Source: Paenibacillus silagei (GTDB taxonomy: Bacteria; Bacillota; Bacilli; Paenibacillales; Paenibacillaceae). Taken from it: DNA of 64,000 nucleotides. Each line of letters opens with the position of its first letter. Within the stretch, counting starts at the first letter, position 1. The notes under the pieces were generated by a model, which worked only from the letters and a program-made list of their open reading frames with translations, did no database searches and was not told the DNA's origin. The position numbers were made by a program, and so were the translations under genes. The stretch lies in the NCBI RefSeq assembly GCF_017874735.1, contig NZ_JAGGLV010000004.1:62001-126000 (forward strand), in the 5' to 3' direction. Below, piece after piece: positions 7,636 to 18,865 of the stretch.

Positions 7636-8385
7636 TCAGGACAACGTATGCTGCAGGTTATCGACAGCGCAGTCCTGCACATCATGCGAGTGGCGGCAGT
7701 AGAAGTTGATTTTACCGTTCTTCTGGACCGGCTCGCTGCCCAGGTAGTTCTTCATCATGTCGATATCATGCGAGACCATCAGGAAGGTCATATGATGATG
7801 GGCATGCATGTGCATGATCAGCTCGAAGAATCCGGCCTGGGTCTCGGCGTCAATGCCGACGGTAGGCTCATCCAGAATCAGAAGATCCGGGTGGTTGATC
7901 AGCGCACGGGCCAGGAAGACACGCTGCTGCTGGCCGCCGGACAGCTGGCCGACTCTTTTCTCGGCAATATCCTGAATCCGCATCACTTCAAGCGCATCCT
8001 CACACTGCCGGTGCTGGGCCTTCGAGACCCGCCGGATCAGATTCTTGTTGTTATACAGGCCGGACAATACGACCTCACGGACAGTTGCCGGAAACAGCGG
8101 GTTGAACGCATTCTTCTGCGGAACGTAGCCGATCCGCTCCCAGTCCTTGAACCTCCGCACCGGCTGGCCGAATAATTTGATTTCCCCGCTGGTGGCAGGC
8201 AGCAAGCCGACGATCATCTTAAGCAGCGTAGTCTTGCCCGCACCGTTAGAACCGAGGATACCGAGGAAATCACGTTCTTTTACCGTATAATTCAGATTCG
8301 AGATGACCTTCTGTTCCCCGTAGGAGAAGGACAAATCCTGTATTTCGATCATATGCTGATGGCAGTCCAGGGATACCGGTTGCAT
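7636..8385 (-). CDS. zinc ABC transporter ATP-binding protein (ZnuC-like)
   Basis: The 249-residue ATPase subunit of a metal ABC importer. Walker A is GSNGAGKT (residues 45-52), the signature is LSGGQQQR, Walker B is LLILDEPT, and the H-loop is SHD. It energises uptake through the permease encoded at 5939-6742. The start ATG has AAAGGCGG eight bases upstream. The gene follows the binding-protein gene by 33 bp and is clearly co-transcribed with it. The gap before the permease gene, with its repeat array, is unusual for this operon type. Confidence 0.93.
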   Translation of the reverse strand: MQPVSLDCHQHMIEIQDLSFSYGEQKVISNLNYTVKERDFLGILGSNGAGKTTLLKMIVGLLPATSGEIKLFGQPVRRFKDWERIGYVPQKNAFNPLFPATVREVVLSGLYNNKNLIRRVSKAQHRQCEDALEVMRIQDIAEKRVGQLSGGQQQRVFLARALINHPDLLILDEPTVGIDAETQAGFFELIMHMHAHHHMTFLMVSHDIDMMKNYLGSEPVQKNGKINFYCRHSHDVQDCAVDNLQHTLS

Positions 8386-8418
8386 GTGAAGTACCGCCTT
8401 TCACTTATACTTTCCTTA

Positions 8419-9396
8419 TTATTGTAAGGCTAGAATGAGATTTTGCAAATTTTTCTCCATTAAGGTGAAATAATTGTCCCCGTTCTTCTGCTGGGCCTCG
8501 GTCAGCCCTTCTACCGGATTCAGCACCATCGTGGATACACCGGTCTCACTTGCCAGTGTCTTAGCCAGCTTATCAGATACAAGCTCCTCGAAGAAAATAT
8601 AACGGATGCCCTCTGCCTTAACCAGCGCCGCCAGCTTCACCAGATCCTGCCCGCGCGGCTCAGCGTCAGGTGACAGCCCCATAATCGCATGCTGCGACAG
8701 GCCGTAGTCACGTGCCAGATACGAGAAGGCCTGATGAGATACGACAATCTCCTTGCCCGGCAGCTTGCCCAGCTCTTCGGTGAACTTCAGATCCAGCGCG
8801 CTCAGGCGGTCCGCCAGCTTCTGGTAGCGCTCCTCATAGCCTTCAGTATGCGCAGGATCAACGGATTGAAGACTATCCTTGATATTCTTGGCCATTACAA
8901 GCGCCGATTTCGGGCTTACCCAGGTATGCGGGTCCGTGTGCAGGCTGTCGCCATGCCCGTCTGCTTCAGCCTCTTCACCTTCATGGCCGTGATCATGCCC
9001 ATCGTCTTCATCCGTTGTAATCAGCTTCACCCCTTGGCTAACCTCTACAGCCTTAGTTTTACTGTCACGGTCAAGGCTCTTGAGGAAATTAGGTACCCAG
9101 CCCTCCAGCCCGGCTCCGTTATAGAGGAACAGCTGCGCCTTAGAGGTACTGATGATATCCTGGCTGCGCGGGGTCCAGTCATGCGGCTCTACCCCTACAG
9201 GAAGCAGGTTGATAACATTGGCATCTTCGCCGCCGATTTCGGCAGTGAATTCATATATAGGATAAAAAGTAGTTATAACGTTCACTTTTCCTTCCACAAT
9301 GCTTCCGTTGCTCTTCGGTCCGCATGCGGCCAGCGACAGCGTAAGCAACAGGACAGCGGCGAGCAGCAGCCCTTTTTGCAAACTTTTTGTAACCAT
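8419..9396 (-). CDS. zinc ABC transporter substrate-binding lipoprotein (ZnuA/AdcA-like)
   Basis: A cluster A-I metal-binding protein of 325 residues. A lipoprotein signal ends in LSLAAC, and the mature protein has conserved metal-site motifs such as EPHDWTP and HTWVSP. The acidic His-rich loop DGHDHGHEGEE...DGHGDSLHTDPH is characteristic of zinc rather than manganese binding proteins. It captures Zn(II) outside the membrane for the ATPase and permease encoded downstream. Two Zur-like operators (9417-9431 and 9444-9458) lie just upstream, which strengthens the zinc assignment. It is the first gene of the operon. Confidence 0.93.
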   Translation of the reverse strand: MVTKSLQKGLLLAAVLLLTLSLAACGPKSNGSIVEGKVNVITTFYPIYEFTAEIGGEDANVINLLPVGVEPHDWTPRSQDIISTSKAQLFLYNGAGLEGWVPNFLKSLDRDSKTKAVEVSQGVKLITTDEDDGHDHGHEGEEAEADGHGDSLHTDPHTWVSPKSALVMAKNIKDSLQSVDPAHTEGYEERYQKLADRLSALDLKFTEELGKLPGKEIVVSHQAFSYLARDYGLSQHAIMGLSPDAEPRGQDLVKLAALVKAEGIRYIFFEELVSDKLAKTLASETGVSTMVLNPVEGLTEAQQKNGDNYFTLMEKNLQNLILALQ

Positions 9397-9416
9397 TTCT
9401 CTATCGACCCCTTAAA

Positions 9417-9431
9417 TCGTAAAATTTACTA
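9417..9431. promoter_or_regulatory. secondary Zur-like operator
   Basis: TCGTAAA-A-TTTACTA resembles the Bacillus Zur 7-1-7 consensus TCGTAAT-N-ATTACGA, with three mismatches. It lies 27 bp centre-to-centre from the better box and 20 bp before the binding-protein start codon. Confidence 0.55.
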
Positions 9432-9443
9432 TCAGAATTATAA

Positions 9444-9458
9444 TAGTAATCGTTACGA
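9444..9458. promoter_or_regulatory. Zur operator for the zinc transporter operon
   Basis: TAGTAAT-C-GTTACGA matches the Zur 7-1-7 consensus at 12 of 14 positions. It is in promoter position for the zinc transporter, consistent with repression by the zur-like gene at 12249-12710 when zinc is replete. Confidence 0.75.
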
Positions 9459-9521
9459 TAAGTCAACTCCGATCTACATTTCGTAGTCTGCAAGCTGCCT
9501 TCTACCCGGTTATCTTGGAGC

Positions 9522-9563
9522 AAAAAGAAGCAATCCCCGCTGCCTGTGGCCTGCGGAGATTGC
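9522..9563 (-). terminator. intrinsic terminator after metG
   Basis: On the minus strand GCAATCTCCGC pairs with GCGGGGATTGC (one G-U pair), followed by TTCTTTTTG. It is located about 34 bp after the metG stop codon. Confidence 0.8.
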
Positions 9564-9596
9564 TGTACGGTCATTATGCGGATGCTCTTGGCATCC

Positions 9597-11642
<2,046 letters not shown>

Positions 11643-11667
11643 TTATCCCTAATCGTCCATTTCACAC

Positions 11668-11935
11668 AAAAAACTCCCGCCCCTCTATGGGGCGAGAGTA
11701 AACTCACGCGATACCACCCAACATTCCCCGGCTCCTCACAGAGCGCAGGCTTCGTCAGTTCCTTAACGGAACTGTCCATTAACGCTGGAACACGCCGTGC
11801 GCTTACGCAGGCCCCGGCTTCAGGCCTTCTGCTCGAACACAGTTCCTCCCGGACCATATTCAATCTGGCGTCCCATACCGGCTCCCAGCAGCCCCGGCTC
11901 TCTGTAATGGTGTCCACATCTACTTATCCGTTCCT
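11668..11935 (-). promoter_or_regulatory. T-box riboswitch (methionine specifier) controlling metG
   Basis: The minus strand ahead of metG carries the T-box sequence GGGTGGTATCGCG (revcomp of about 11706-11719). This is followed by a terminator stem CTCTCGCCCC / GGGGCGGGAG with a T6 run (11668-11697). The upstream stem I region contains AGAGAGCCGGGG and a loop GAATATGGTCC in which ATG (11857-11855) is the likely specifier codon. Uncharged tRNA-Met would stabilise the antiterminator and turn metG on. The 5' boundary is approximate. Confidence 0.92.
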
Positions 11936-11982
11936 CGGAATATCACTTATTATTCAAAATATACCCATCCCGGCGGCCTGTG

Positions 11983-12246
11983 TCAAGTCGTATGCAGCGG
12001 CTTGTCCCCGGATGGCTGCTCTTTGCGCGGCGGCACCGGGTCAAGACCTCCCGGATGGAAGGGATGACAGCGGGCGATCCGCCTGGCAGCGAGCCATGAG
12101 CCCTTAAGCGGCCCATGGACCTCAATAGCCTCCAGCGCATAGGCCGAACAGGTCGGGTAGAACCGGCAGGTGGCGGGCTTTAGCGGCGAAATGAACTTGC
12201 GGTAGACCCGGATAGGGGCCTGTACCGTTCTTCGTAGGTTAGCCAT
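11983..12246 (-). CDS. yidD: membrane protein insertion efficiency factor YidD
   Basis: An 87-residue member of the YidD/UPF0161 family, which assists YidC-dependent insertion of inner-membrane proteins. The family signature is complete: [19 protein letters not shown] followed by [18 protein letters not shown]. An amphipathic N-terminus probably associates with the membrane. The start codon lies two bases beyond the stop of the zur-like gene, so the two are translationally close and probably one operon, an unusual pairing compared with the common rnpA-yidD arrangement. Confidence 0.93.
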   Translation of the reverse strand: MANLRRTVQAPIRVYRKFISPLKPATCRFYPTCSAYALEAIEVHGPLKGSWLAARRIARCHPFHPGGLDPVPPRKEQPSGDKPLHTT

Positions 12247-12248
12247 AT

Positions 12249-12710
12249 TCAGCGTCCCTCTTTGCTACGTGCGGCCCCGGCCGGCTCTTCTTCTCTTCCC
12301 TGCTCACAATCCTTGCAGTAGCCGAAGACCTCGAATTTATGCTTGACCACCCGGAACTGATCCGGCGGGTCGGTTAGATTCATCGGGCAGAATTGAATCG
12401 GGTACGTCTTCATACACTGCAGACAAATCATATGGTGATGATGGTGATCCTGACTGCAGCTTGCCTTGAATTTGACGCCTTCTTCAAATACAATCTGCTC
12501 CAGTACCCCCAGCTCCTCCATAACGCGCAGGTTACGGTAGACTGTATCGAAGCTCAGCCCGCTATACTTGCGGCCCATATGCTCATATACATCCTTCGCA
12601 GACAAATATCCCGTATTCTCGCCGAATAATTTGGCAAGCGTCTTGCGCTGATCGGTGATTCGCAGCCCCTGCCCCGACATGGCTTCCAGGATTTGATCTG
12701 TCGACAGCAT
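12249..12710 (-). CDS. zur: Fur-family metalloregulator, probably Zur
   Basis: A 153-residue Fur-superfamily repressor. An N-terminal winged helix ([14 protein letters not shown] ... [18 protein letters not shown]) is followed by a dimerisation domain with a HHHHH run and two CxxC pairs (CLQC and CKDC) that form the structural zinc site. Zur is favoured over Fur or PerR because a zinc transporter with good Zur boxes lies 3 kb away; this is an inference, and PerR or Fur cannot be excluded from the sequence alone. GGGAG eight bases before the ATG at 12710 supports that start over one five codons upstream. Confidence 0.8.
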   Translation of the reverse strand: MLSTDQILEAMSGQGLRITDQRKTLAKLFGENTGYLSAKDVYEHMGRKYSGLSFDTVYRNLRVMEELGVLEQIVFEEGVKFKASCSQDHHHHHMICLQCMKTYPIQFCPMNLTDPPDQFRVVKHKFEVFGYCKDCEQGREEEPAGAARSKEGR

Positions 12711-12828
12711 TCGCTCATCTCCCATAACATTAGATCATTTGTGTTGCACTCTCTTTATAATGCCCCAAAAGCACTGCCCCGTCAATAAAGGTGCCTGTTG
12801 CCTCCCCGCATCCAGATACTTGCGGAAG

Positions 12829-12876
12829 AATACAAAACGGCAGCCGCCCCCTCAGGAGCGCTGCCGTTTGTATTGT
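12829..12876 (-). terminator. intrinsic terminator after the secreted PKD protein
   Basis: AATACAAAACGGCAGC pairs with GCTGCCGTTTGTATT (a 15-bp stem with one bulge). On the minus strand it is placed immediately after the stop codon at 12885. Confidence 0.75.
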
Positions 12877-12884
12877 AGAAGAAA

Positions 12885-15176
12885 TTATTTTTTCGCCGGA
12901 AGCGGGGTGAATACAAAGTTAACGGGCAGGTTGCTGCCGGAAGCCACGGAGAACACAATCTCCACACGCCCTTCATATTCTCCGGTGCGGTAGATGACAG
13001 CATTCGTGTCTGAGGATAAGCCTAATACGCCCTTATTGGGCAGGTTCACCATTGTACCGTTTACGATCAACGGCCCCAGATAAGGACCCCCGCGCGGATT
13101 GAAGGTGATCAGCGTGTTTGCTGCAACACGATCCAATACGATTTTGTACAGTACCCCGAAGTTACCGGCGTTAGAAACATATGTTCCATTCATTGGATCC
13201 ATGCCGTCCAGGTTTTTGTCCATTTTATTGTCGCCCAGAAGCAGCTTGCTTTGCGTGGTACCCACCAGATCGGTCACGTTCATGACGCGGGTAGAATCGG
13301 GGAAGGTTCCCCGGGTATGCACGCCGTCAATGTCAAGAACCGGCAGATAAGGCAGCTCGGCGACAGGATCTTTGCTCTGCTCCACCATAACTACATTATA
13401 CTGAATCGGCAGATCACTGAACAGGTCTGCGCTCAGCGACATTACGTCTTTGGGCTTCATGGCGATTTTGTTCAGGTCTGTCATAATCGGAAGACTTTGC
13501 CCCGGCTGCAGGGTAATTTGCGATTGGGCCAAGCCGGTAACCATGGAATTGAAGTATTTCTCCATCGATACTTTTCCAGTATATTCCGGTGAGGTCACCG
13601 GTCCGGCAATCCCTAGATATTGGATGTTAATAGTTGTCGGATACAGGTTGTTATTCGTTGCAATCACATAGAGCTTCTGTCTGGTAGCCATATTGTTCAT
13701 ATGATGCACCAGGAAGCGCGTATTGCCCACTGAACTCTCCCGGTACAGTACACCTTCCGTCTGAACGGTCTCCGGGCTGTTACTGCGGATCAGGGTGTAG
13801 CCTTCGGACGACAACGTATACGGTAGGTTAGGGAGCGCCGGAATCATCCCGCCGTCCAAACTGATGATATCCCCCGGAATGGTGAACAGCTTCGTTACTT
13901 CATCCTGTGTATAGAGTTGTTCATTGGTGATTGTAATCATCTTCTCAAAAGTACTGCTAAGACCGTGCTTGTCCGTAACCGTCAGCTGAATGGACAGCGG
14001 TCCCGGGGTGAAGTACGCCAGGGAACGATTGTTCCAGGTTGCGGTCAGCTCTTCATTCTCAGGATCATAGCTGGTATCGGTCAGGACTACCGGCTCACCC
14101 ATTTTGTATTCTTCTTTATCTGTTGTGAATTGGGCTACTGGCGGCTGATTAGGCTGCAGTACCTGAATGGTTACCGGATAAGGGTCACTCCACATGTTGT
14201 TGGCATCCCGTACCGAATACATAACCGTATAGAAGCCCGGCTGATCATAGATATCCTGCTTGTTGTCGCTCCAACGTTCTTCAACAATCGGCGTACCGTT
14301 CGGGGAAGAGCTGTAGGTTACATAATTCACAGTAGTCTCACCAGCATAGATTTCTTTGGGCTGAACTGTGAAGGAGGCAGTCGGCTTCGTATTCAGCGTA
14401 AGAATAACCCGCTTCTGCACATTGTCCACGGTATAAGGAATATTAAGTGCATAGGTAATGGACGTTAACGGAATCATGAAGGTGCCTTTGAACTGGTAAG
14501 CCGGTCCCTTCATAGTGAACTTGGTACCATTGACGGTATAGATTTTGCTGTCGGTCTTGAACCGCATAATGCTGGTACCCTTGGTCACAATGACCTCTTT
14601 GGTTTTGGCGTCATAGGTAAAGGCAACGCCGACCATTTCCACCATTGCGCGGATCGATACGTAGGAGACGCCGTTCTTGACTGCCATCGGCTGATTGGCG
14701 GTGTAAGGCGTTCCGTTTCTGAACATCTTGTTGCTGTTCATCATCAGAATAAGCTGGCCTGCCCCTGCAGCAGAAGTAGTAGTCATGCTTGGGGTTACAG
14801 GCGTATCCGTTAACGGAGTAGCCGTAGGCATAACGGCATCAGTCGGCACAGTACCGTCCACAGGAGCAGCTGTTGCGCCTGGAACCTCAGTAGCAGCCGG
14901 AGCTGGAGTCTCTGTTATTGCTGGAATGCCTTGAACCGGTGATGCTGTAGGAACAGGTGTTGGTGTGGGTACCACTGTACCTGCAGGCGGTTCAGTCATT
15001 AACGGAGGCAACGGGTCTGTTGACTCAGGCTGAAGCTGTGTTTCAGAAGTATCCACCGCTGCGGCAACATGGCCTGTTACGGTTTGTGTGCTGACTGGAG
15101 CTGCAAAAGCCGGAACGGCTGCTGCTAATTGTGATACAGCTAATACTGTTACCAAGAACATTTTCCTAAAATTCAT
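12885..15176 (-). CDS. large secreted protein with copper-amine-oxidase N-terminal and PKD-like domains
   Basis: A 763-residue exported protein. The signal peptide is cleaved about residue 26 (AFA/AP). A Thr/Pro/Ala-rich low-complexity region (about 45-140) is followed by a copper-amine-oxidase N-terminal domain (about 145-260; VSIRAMVEMVGVAFTYD and MIPLTSITYALNIPYTV). Two PKD-like beta domains come next (about 285-415; GFYTVMYSVRDANNMWSDP and PPVAQFTTDKEEYKMGEPVVL). The C-terminal 350 residues are not recognised. No catalytic domain is visible, so a surface, adhesion or spore-envelope role is possible but unproven. A 7-bp hairpin with a T-rich tail lies in its upstream region (about 15258-15285). 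Confidence 0.85.
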   Translation of the reverse strand: MNFRKMFLVTVLAVSQLAAAVPAFAAPVSTQTVTGHVAAAVDTSETQLQPESTDPLPPLMTEPPAGTVVPTPTPVPTASPVQGIPAITETPAPAATEVPGATAAPVDGTVPTDAVMPTATPLTDTPVTPSMTTTSAAGAGQLILMMNSNKMFRNGTPYTANQPMAVKNGVSYVSIRAMVEMVGVAFTYDAKTKEVIVTKGTSIMRFKTDSKIYTVNGTKFTMKGPAYQFKGTFMIPLTSITYALNIPYTVDNVQKRVILTLNTKPTASFTVQPKEIYAGETTVNYVTYSSSPNGTPIVEERWSDNKQDIYDQPGFYTVMYSVRDANNMWSDPYPVTIQVLQPNQPPVAQFTTDKEEYKMGEPVVLTDTSYDPENEELTATWNNRSLAYFTPGPLSIQLTVTDKHGLSSTFEKMITITNEQLYTQDEVTKLFTIPGDIISLDGGMIPALPNLPYTLSSEGYTLIRSNSPETVQTEGVLYRESSVGNTRFLVHHMNNMATRQKLYVIATNNNLYPTTINIQYLGIAGPVTSPEYTGKVSMEKYFNSMVTGLAQSQITLQPGQSLPIMTDLNKIAMKPKDVMSLSADLFSDLPIQYNVVMVEQSKDPVAELPYLPVLDIDGVHTRGTFPDSTRVMNVTDLVGTTQSKLLLGDNKMDKNLDGMDPMNGTYVSNAGNFGVLYKIVLDRVAANTLITFNPRGGPYLGPLIVNGTMVNLPNKGVLGLSSDTNAVIYRTGEYEGRVEIVFSVASGSNLPVNFVFTPLPAKK

Positions 15177-15468
15177 TGTACGACTCCTTCTGCTCCCATT
15201 GTAGTGTATAAGGCAGTATATTCAATGCTTTCTGTCCACCTTATAATCCCCGCAAAAACGCAACCGCCCTCTTCAGGACGGCAGCATATTTTGCCACGTT
15301 CATTTTACAAAACATAGTATTAGACGCAAGCAACGGAGAAAAGTTTCATTCTGTGTAAAGAAAGATCTATATAAATCCAATTAGCTCCATTATTAATGGG
15401 TGCCCCCACCTGTCACCAGAAGAGTATAATAGTAGCAGACTTCATGTGAAAGGAGTATTTAAGCTGAA

Positions 15469-17052
15469 ATGAATCCATCTGAAGGGTTATACAAACTTAT
15501 CGACGCCCGCTGTGTTAATCCGGCTGGATCTGAATCTGAAATACATAAGTCAGACAGGCATACCCTCCTCATAGGAATTAAAGGCAGCGGCGAAGTCGAA
15601 GCTAAAGGCTATTGCTCTGAATTTGGTTCTTGCGATGTACTGCTGCTGCTCCCTGATACACCGTGGCGCTTGTTAGGGAAGGAGAAGAACTCTCTGGAAT
15701 ACTGCTGTTTTACCTTTGATGTATATACTATGGACGGACAGCATACGCTTCAGCGCGGAGAGCTGGAGGCCGATATTTTCCCGCCTGCCCATTGGTCTGA
15801 AGCGTTAACTAAGACTGACCTGATCTGCTCTTGCTGGCAGGGCAGCAGCTGGGACAGAATGGAGTCATCTATCCGTTTCCAGGAATTGCTGCTTCATTTA
15901 TGGAGACCAGACAGTCCGGAGAATAAGCATCGCACTCCCTCAACTGCAATAATTGACCAGTCCAAAGCCTATATAGACAGTCATTTCGGGCAGCCCATGA
16001 CCAGAGAAAAGCTTGCCGAAATGACAGGAATGAGCGTCGCCCATTATTCCCGGCTGTTCAAAAAACAGGTGGGCCGGAGCCCGATGGAATATCTGAATTC
16101 TGTCCGCATTCGTCATGCGGGTGATTTGTTGCTCCGCTCTGAAATGACGCTCCGTGACACAGCGCACCATGTAGGCTATCAGGATGAGTTCTATTTCAGC
16201 CGTAAATTCAAATCAGCCATTGGCATTTCACCATCTGTATATGTTAAAAAACACCGTATGTCCACTCGAATTGCCTCCATGGCCCATCCCTATACCTCTC
16301 ATTTGCTGGCATTAGGTTTAACGCCTTATGCGGCATTGATTAATAATTCACGCGGATCTGCCTATAGCTTGAATAACGTTATCAGCTTGGGGCATGATCA
16401 GCCCGACCTCGGTAGACTGGCAAATGCCCGGCCGGAGCTGATTATCAGCTTCGAACATTCAGATTATGCGGAACCAGACAAAGCAGGCTTGTTCCCCCAT
16501 ATTGCCCCAACGTGTACCGTACCATTTGAAGGGGATTGGCGTGAGCATCTCCGGATAATTGCGAGAGCGGTGAACCGTCTGGAGATCGCCCGGCAGTGGC
16601 TTGAGGCGTACGAAGAGCTGGCTGAGAGTCTTCGGCTCAGTGTCAGAGAAAAGCTGGAGGACGAAAAAGTTGCTGTGGCGCAATATGAGAACGGGTGCTT
16701 CCGCCTGTTCGGCAACCGTAACTTGGGTACCGTGCTGTATAAAGATCTGCAGCTTGAGAGACCCCGGCAATTACTGAATGTAGAGCATTCCATTCTTCTT
16801 ACTCCAGATCAGCTTTCGGAATGCAGCATTGACCATCTGATTCTGTTTACATCGGGTAACTCCGCACAGCGTGATTTGATCCATCGTTCGCTAGCTTCAC
16901 AAGAAGTATGGAGGGAGTTAAATGCCGTACGAAAAGGAAACGTCTACGAGGCCGCTGATTCAAGTCTCTATTCCTGTTACACCTCGATGGCCCACGATTT
17001 ATTTCTGCGCCGTTCAAGCGATTTGCTCCTGAGCCATATGTCCAGGCGATGA
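15469..17052 (+). CDS. Btr-like AraC regulator fused to a siderophore-binding-protein domain
   Basis: A 527-residue regulator with the architecture of B. subtilis Btr (529 residues): an N-terminal cupin-like region (1-155), a tandem AraC-type helix-turn-helix (about 163-265; MTREKLAEMTGMSVAHYSRLFKK and YFSRKFKSAIGISP), and a C-terminal FeuA-like periplasmic-binding domain (about 268-525). Btr senses ferric siderophore in the cytoplasm and activates the siderophore uptake genes. The downstream siderophore-binding lipoprotein gene, preceded by a Fur box, is the obvious target. AAAGGAG lies 13 bases before the ATG. The ligand cannot be predicted from sequence. Confidence 0.88.
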   Translation: MNPSEGLYKLIDARCVNPAGSESEIHKSDRHTLLIGIKGSGEVEAKGYCSEFGSCDVLLLLPDTPWRLLGKEKNSLEYCCFTFDVYTMDGQHTLQRGELEADIFPPAHWSEALTKTDLICSCWQGSSWDRMESSIRFQELLLHLWRPDSPENKHRTPSTAIIDQSKAYIDSHFGQPMTREKLAEMTGMSVAHYSRLFKKQVGRSPMEYLNSVRIRHAGDLLLRSEMTLRDTAHHVGYQDEFYFSRKFKSAIGISPSVYVKKHRMSTRIASMAHPYTSHLLALGLTPYAALINNSRGSAYSLNNVISLGHDQPDLGRLANARPELIISFEHSDYAEPDKAGLFPHIAPTCTVPFEGDWREHLRIIARAVNRLEIARQWLEAYEELAESLRLSVREKLEDEKVAVAQYENGCFRLFGNRNLGTVLYKDLQLERPRQLLNVEHSILLTPDQLSECSIDHLILFTSGNSAQRDLIHRSLASQEVWRELNAVRKGNVYEAADSSLYSCYTSMAHDLFLRRSSDLLLSHMSRR

Positions 17053-17102
17053 GCATTTTTGTCCATGGCACCCACCTATGCCACTCCTTATAATTAAATT
17101 GT

Positions 17103-17121
17103 GATAATGATTATCAAAATC
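17103..17121. promoter_or_regulatory. Fur box
   Basis: GATAATGATTATCAAAATC matches the 19-bp Fur consensus at 17 positions. It lies about 25 bases upstream of the siderophore-binding protein start and 50 bp after the Btr-like gene. It predicts iron repression of the lipoprotein-nitroreductase pair. Confidence 0.9.
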
Positions 17122-17143
17122 AATTGCGAAAGGTGTGTGGCTT

Positions 17144-18160
17144 GTGTTTCCTTGTACTCGAAAATTCAAACACAAATTTAGCCGTGGAGTCATCGGCCTG
17201 CTTGGAGTAATAATGCTGGGGCTAGTCGTTGGATGCAGCAACAGCGGGAATAATGGAGGTTCGGCGGTTGCCGGTTCCACCTCTCCAGTACCTGCCAAGA
17301 CGACTGAAAATACGGATACCCGTATCATCTCAACCATTAAGGGAGATATAGAAATTCCGGCACATCCGAAAAAGGTTGCGGGCATGCTTTATGTTTTTGC
17401 TGACCATCTGCTGGCACTTGGAATTGAACCTCATGCAATGGTTACATACAACGATTTGGGATTCCCCCAATACCTGTCAGACCAAATGAAGGATACTATC
17501 GTTATTGGCTCAGGAGAAGCACCTAACTTGGAAGCACTGCTCGAAGCGGAGCCGGATCTCATTCTTGCTTCTAAGACACTGAACGAAGCGAACTATGAGC
17601 AGCTATCAAGGATTGCGCCAACGATACTTTTCGACAATGAAAATGAAGATGATTGGACCCGATTCCGGCAAACGGCAGAAATCTTCGGAAAAGAAACTGT
17701 GGCTGATCAGGTCCACGCCGATTATGAATCAAAGATAGCTGCGGTAAGGAACGAATTGGCTGCCACTGCTGCCACTGAGACTGTCGCCTATATGCGAATA
17801 CAGGACAAGCAATTGCAGCTGATTCAACCGGGAGATAATTTTACGCTCTTCGGCCCTCTGGGACTAACCCCCGCTTCCACAGAAGGTATAGATTTCAAGG
17901 ACTCATGGAATGTAGCCATCTCCGAAGAAGTACTTCCCGAGCTGAATCCTGACCGTATGTTCATCATTCTTCGCCCAGGTGACAGTAATCAGACGGCTCT
18001 GGATAATATTATGAGTACTTCAATCTGGGCCAACCTTACAGCTGTCAAGAACAAACATGTGTATATCGGTGATGCAAATCTGTGGTTTGCCGGCTATGGC
18101 CCAATCGGACTAAGCAAGGTTATCGATGAAATCTCGAATGCCTACCTGCCGGAATCGTGA
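17144..18160 (+). CDS. iron-siderophore ABC transporter substrate-binding lipoprotein
   Basis: A 338-residue FeuA/FhuD-type (cluster A-II) binding protein. The signal peptide ends in a lipobox LVVGC. The mature protein has the two-lobe siderophore-binding fold, with segments such as PKKVAGMLYVFADHLLALGIEP, NLEALLEAEPDLILA and LNPDRMFIIL. It captures a ferric siderophore at the cell surface. The GTG at 17144 has AAAGG ten bases upstream; an alternative GTG at 17135 lies too close to that site. Expression is expected to be repressed by Fur and activated by the upstream Btr-like regulator. No permease or ATPase gene follows, so it must use components encoded elsewhere. Confidence 0.9.
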   Translation: MFPCTRKFKHKFSRGVIGLLGVIMLGLVVGCSNSGNNGGSAVAGSTSPVPAKTTENTDTRIISTIKGDIEIPAHPKKVAGMLYVFADHLLALGIEPHAMVTYNDLGFPQYLSDQMKDTIVIGSGEAPNLEALLEAEPDLILASKTLNEANYEQLSRIAPTILFDNENEDDWTRFRQTAEIFGKETVADQVHADYESKIAAVRNELAATAATETVAYMRIQDKQLQLIQPGDNFTLFGPLGLTPASTEGIDFKDSWNVAISEEVLPELNPDRMFIILRPGDSNQTALDNIMSTSIWANLTAVKNKHVYIGDANLWFAGYGPIGLSKVIDEISNAYLPES

Positions 18161-18170
18161 GGGACGAGCC

Positions 18171-18764
18171 ATGACTCCCGCTCCAGACAGCCTGCTCATA
18201 CGAACGATACGCGACAGAAGAACCATACAGGAATTTAATGGAATGCCCATTGCCCGGAGCACACTGCTCAACTTGCTGGACAATGCGGTATGGGCACCTT
18301 TTCATTCCAAAAAAGAGCCTTGGCGATTCATCCTGTTCACAGGGGAGGGCCGGACAATATTTGCCGACGCTATTCTGAAGACACGCCCGGAAGCATTCGT
18401 TCAACAATTCGGTGCACAGATACATGATACGTATTGCAGGCGGATTCCGGTCCACCTCATCGTGATCATGCATAGCGCCCTTCCTCCAAAAGCCTGGGAG
18501 GAGGCCCTGGCAGCAACTGCCGCTCTGATTCAGAACATTCAGCTGCTGGCCTGGGAACAAGGAATCGGCGTGGTATGGAAGACCACTGCTTTTAATGAAG
18601 ATTCCTCATTTCGGTCAGCAGCTGGTGTAACTCCTAACGAGAAAATCGTTGGCACCTTGCATATGGGATATTTCGATCCCGAAGACAAGCCTGCTCCAAA
18701 ACCGCGTACTGCTGCTGTAGACTTGCTGACAGTTATAGAAGGCAATCATTCGGATAATTGTTGA
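18171..18764 (+). CDS. nitroreductase family protein
   Basis: An FMN-dependent nitroreductase-family oxidoreductase of 197 residues, with the N-terminal RTIRDRRTIQEFNGMPI motif (FMN phosphate-binding Arg residues) and WAPFHSKKEPWRF, followed by GIGVVWKT. Start ATG 18171 has GAGGG seven bases upstream, ten bases after the stop of the siderophore-binding gene, so it belongs to the same iron-regulated transcript. This suggests, as inference, a role in releasing iron from a siderophore or in redox defence during iron limitation; the substrate is not evident. It ends before a hairpin that serves the convergent two-component operon. Confidence 0.85.
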   Translation: MTPAPDSLLIRTIRDRRTIQEFNGMPIARSTLLNLLDNAVWAPFHSKKEPWRFILFTGEGRTIFADAILKTRPEAFVQQFGAQIHDTYCRRIPVHLIVIMHSALPPKAWEEALAATAALIQNIQLLAWEQGIGVVWKTTAFNEDSSFRSAAGVTPNEKIVGTLHMGYFDPEDKPAPKPRTAAVDLLTVIEGNHSDNC

Positions 18765-18790
18765 CAAGAGATCGTGGCCGGTTCCTGCTT

Positions 18791-18846
18791 AAAAAAAACA
18801 GAGGGCTGTCCCGCAAGGCCATTTCACGGCTTTGCGGGACAGCCCT
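18791..18846 (-). terminator. intrinsic terminator of the YesMN/sugar ABC operon
   Basis: A 19-bp stem (AGGGCTGTCCCGCAAGGCC with its complement, one mismatch) is followed on the minus strand by GTTTTTTTT. It lies about 20 bp after the response-regulator stop codon. The + strand lacks a T-run. Confidence 0.9.
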
Positions 18847-18865
18847 AATTACTGAAAAAGCAGAC

